From JAWWPY01 sp964412845 (GTDB taxonomy: Bacteria > Actinomycetota > Actinomycetes > Streptosporangiales > Streptosporangiaceae): 50,973 bases of DNA. The position numbers were made by a program, and so were the translations under genes. The notes beneath the pieces are model-generated. The model ran no database searches, was not told the origin of the DNA, and saw nothing but the letters and a program-made list of their open reading frames with translations. The stretch is from contig CAYPQM010000023.1 in NCBI GenBank assembly GCA_964412845.1, positions 1-50,973 of the forward strand, in the 5' to 3' direction. Below are positions 49,690 to 50,973 of this stretch, piece by piece; within the stretch, counting starts at the first letter, position 1, and every line of letters starts with the position of its first letter.

Positions 49690-50607
49690 TCAGCCCGCAG
49701 GCAGGGGCTGCGGGGCGGCCCCGGGCAGGCCCTGGCTGGTGCCGTACTCATAGGCGGCATGGCTGCTGGACAGGATGAGCTCAGGACCGCCGGGGCGGCG
49801 CACCGCCAGGTCGACGGCAGCCCGCGCGGCGTGCCTGACCACCCGGCTTCCCCCCGACGGATCACCGTAGCGAACCACGACCGCGTCGTCATCGCCGGTG
49901 GTCACGCTGACCTGAAGCCGGGCTCCCGGTGCGCGGACACTGGCCACCAGCCAGCCCGGATGCGCATCGACCCGGGACGGCCGGCCCAGGCCGCCCAGAG
50001 GCATCCGGTCAGCACCAAGGCTCAGCGCGCCGAAGGCGGTCCACGGCGAGCGGACCCGGCCAACCCTGATCCGGGCCAGCACCAGTTCCAGCCAGCCGTC
50101 CGGGGCGGCGCCGAACCCAGCGGCGTGCAGCCAGACCCACGAATCGGCATGCTCGGATCCCCAGTTGTGGCCGACGGTCCCCCGCCACCCCGACACGCCG
50201 ACCGGCTGGCCGCCGACCTCGAGCACACCGGTGACCTGGCCATCGGGGACGCTCGCGACCAGCTTCGTGCGCGGCAGCGGCGCCCGGTAGAGAACCGCGG
50301 GCCGCAGCGGCCGCAGCGGCGCCCGCCCGCCGGTGACGGCGAGGTCCCAGTGCGCCGACTGCTCCCCCATGACGGCGGTCCCCCGGAACTGCCCCGGGGC
50401 CGCGACAGCGTCCGCCGGGACGGCGGCGAAGACCTGCTTGAGGACTGCGGGCCGCTGACCCAGGCCCCGGTCAACCACCATGCACCACAACGCCGCCGAC
50501 TCGGGCCCGGTGCGGGGACGATGCCGGGTGTGGCGTATCCACAGCGCCCGGGGTGACGCCGGGTCGCGGGCGCTGAGGAACCACGACTCATAGCGGCCGG
50601 CGCTCAT
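49690..50607 (-). CDS. Conserved hypothetical protein, AttH/CrtC-like lipocalin fold
   Basis: A 305-residue soluble protein with alternating beta strands. GWRGTVGHNWGSEHADSWVWLHAAGF (in parts) resembles the HDHNWG-type motif of AttH/CrtC-like double-lipocalin proteins; ESWFLSARDPASPRALWIRHT at the start is also typical. CrtC hydrates carotenoids, but most relatives have no known reaction. There is no signal peptide or membrane helix. The ATG at 50607 lacks a strong RBS. It is not coupled to neighbours and belongs to the region outside the catabolic island. Confidence 0.75.
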   Translation of the reverse strand: MSAGRYESWFLSARDPASPRALWIRHTRHRPRTGPESAALWCMVVDRGLGQRPAVLKQVFAAVPADAVAAPGQFRGTAVMGEQSAHWDLAVTGGRAPLRPLRPAVLYRAPLPRTKLVASVPDGQVTGVLEVGGQPVGVSGWRGTVGHNWGSEHADSWVWLHAAGFGAAPDGWLELVLARIRVGRVRSPWTAFGALSLGADRMPLGGLGRPSRVDAHPGWLVASVRAPGARLQVSVTTGDDDAVVVRYGDPSGGSRVVRHAARAAVDLAVRRPGGPELILSSSHAAYEYGTSQGLPGAAPQPLPAG

Positions 50608-50654
50608 CCCCCATCATGCATCCGGCGGGCCAGTTCGTGCCAAGTCAGGTCAGG

Positions 50655-50973
50655 TCAGCGGCCGGCCAGCCGGTCCAGGGCGGCCCGGATCCTTTTCTCC
50701 GATACCGGGCCGGACGTGCCGAGCATCTGGGCGAACAGGCTGACCCGCAACTCCTCGATCATCCAGCGCACCGCCCGGGCCTCCGCGCTGCCGCGCCCGG
50801 ACTCCGGGAGATCTCTCAGGGCCTGCTGGTAAGCGTCCATCACCCGGTGCACGGCTGCCATCCGGTCAGCGTCGCGCCACGGGTCCTCCGGCATCTTCGC
50901 GAGCCGGTGGCTGATGGCTCGCAGGTAGCGGACCAGGTCGGGAAGCCGCCGGGTCCCGGTCTCGGCGACGAAA
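50655..50973 (-). CDS. hrpA: ATP-dependent RNA helicase HrpA-type, C-terminal fragment (5' end cut)
   Basis: The last 105 residues of an HrpA-type DEAH helicase run from the window edge to TGA 50655. The pattern is the C terminus of the DUF3418 domain: ETGTRRLPDLVRYLRAISHR, WRDADRMAAVHRVMDAYQ, then RWMIEELRVSLFAQMLGT and VSEKRIRAALDRL. Helicase motifs lie outside the window. It was identified by this conserved tail only, so the full domain layout is inferred. Confidence 0.85.
   Translation of the reverse strand, partial: FVAETGTRRLPDLVRYLRAISHRLAKMPEDPWRDADRMAAVHRVMDAYQQALRDLPESGRGSAEARAVRWMIEELRVSLFAQMLGTSGPVSEKRIRAALDRLAGR

Noticed and set aside
1..50973. tRNA or rRNA genes, CRISPR arrays, prophage or conjugation genes
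   Set aside because: None seen: repeats present are short coding tandem repeats or operator palindromes, and no integrase, phage structural or Cas-like protein is encoded.
1..50973. TTTCGT at the first bases and its near-complement CGACGAAA at the last bases as a terminal repeat
   Set aside because: Both lie inside coding frames that run off the window; the match is too short to mean more than chance.

Overview
The window is high-GC (about 70% by eye), densely packed, with GTG/TTG starts and many ATGA/GTGA stop-start overlaps. With a SigE-type ECF factor, CsbD and YeaQ stress proteins, a STAS protein and DHA2 exporters this points to a soil actinomycete (order not resolvable from sequence alone). 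A run of exactly 100 N at 36470-36569 marks a scaffold join, so this is a draft or metagenome assembly.

Left part (1-9.8 kb): a minus-strand group made of a cytidylate-kinase-like gene followed by one very long open frame joining phosphotransferase, methyltransferase and tandem winged-helix modules; a marR-MFS exporter pair facing a nitrilase-fold gene across a 43-bp palindrome (the nitrilase lacks its catalytic cysteine); a DUF899 protein; a SigE-type sigma factor with its coupled membrane protein; and two small coupled genes of unknown function.

9.9-22.3 kb: a conserved hypothetical protein, an FAD/GcvT demethylase-type oxidoreductase, a zinc alcohol dehydrogenase, an lrp gene facing an APC permease, and a complete nickel-pincer set (larB-larC, larE, larA) with a TetR gene just upstream of larA. 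larC and the permease are convergent and share an 18-bp tandem repeat that codes for both C termini.

22.4-26.2 kb: a stress/membrane group (two-TM protein, CsbD, YeaQ/GlsB, STAS), then decay: a DUF421 gene with an in-frame TAG and an internally deleted IS1634-type transposase.

26.2-49.4 kb: a 23-kb catabolic island, all on the minus strand and mostly start-stop coupled: GntR regulator, thiolase, a broken and an intact glutamine-synthetase-like ligase, acetone-carboxylase-type beta-alpha-gamma subunits, a PuuD-like glutamine amidotransferase, a frameshifted class III CoA-transferase, SDR, MutL-type chaperone with a fused cobalamin-dependent mutase, a second SDR, a Dpp/Opp-type ABC importer and an LLM flavin monooxygenase. 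A plausible reading is uptake and gamma-glutamylation of an amine, release of a ketone, its carboxylation, CoA activation and thiolysis, plus a B12-dependent rearrangement. The substrate is unknown. A GTGAAT-centred motif recurs upstream of gntR, of the carboxylase operon and, more weakly, of the ABC operon.

Right edge: an AttH/CrtC-like hypothetical protein and the C terminus of an HrpA-type helicase. The only gene-free stretch over 300 bases is 32803-33270, which holds a partial dyad and one hairpin. I see no tRNA, rRNA or CRISPR array.
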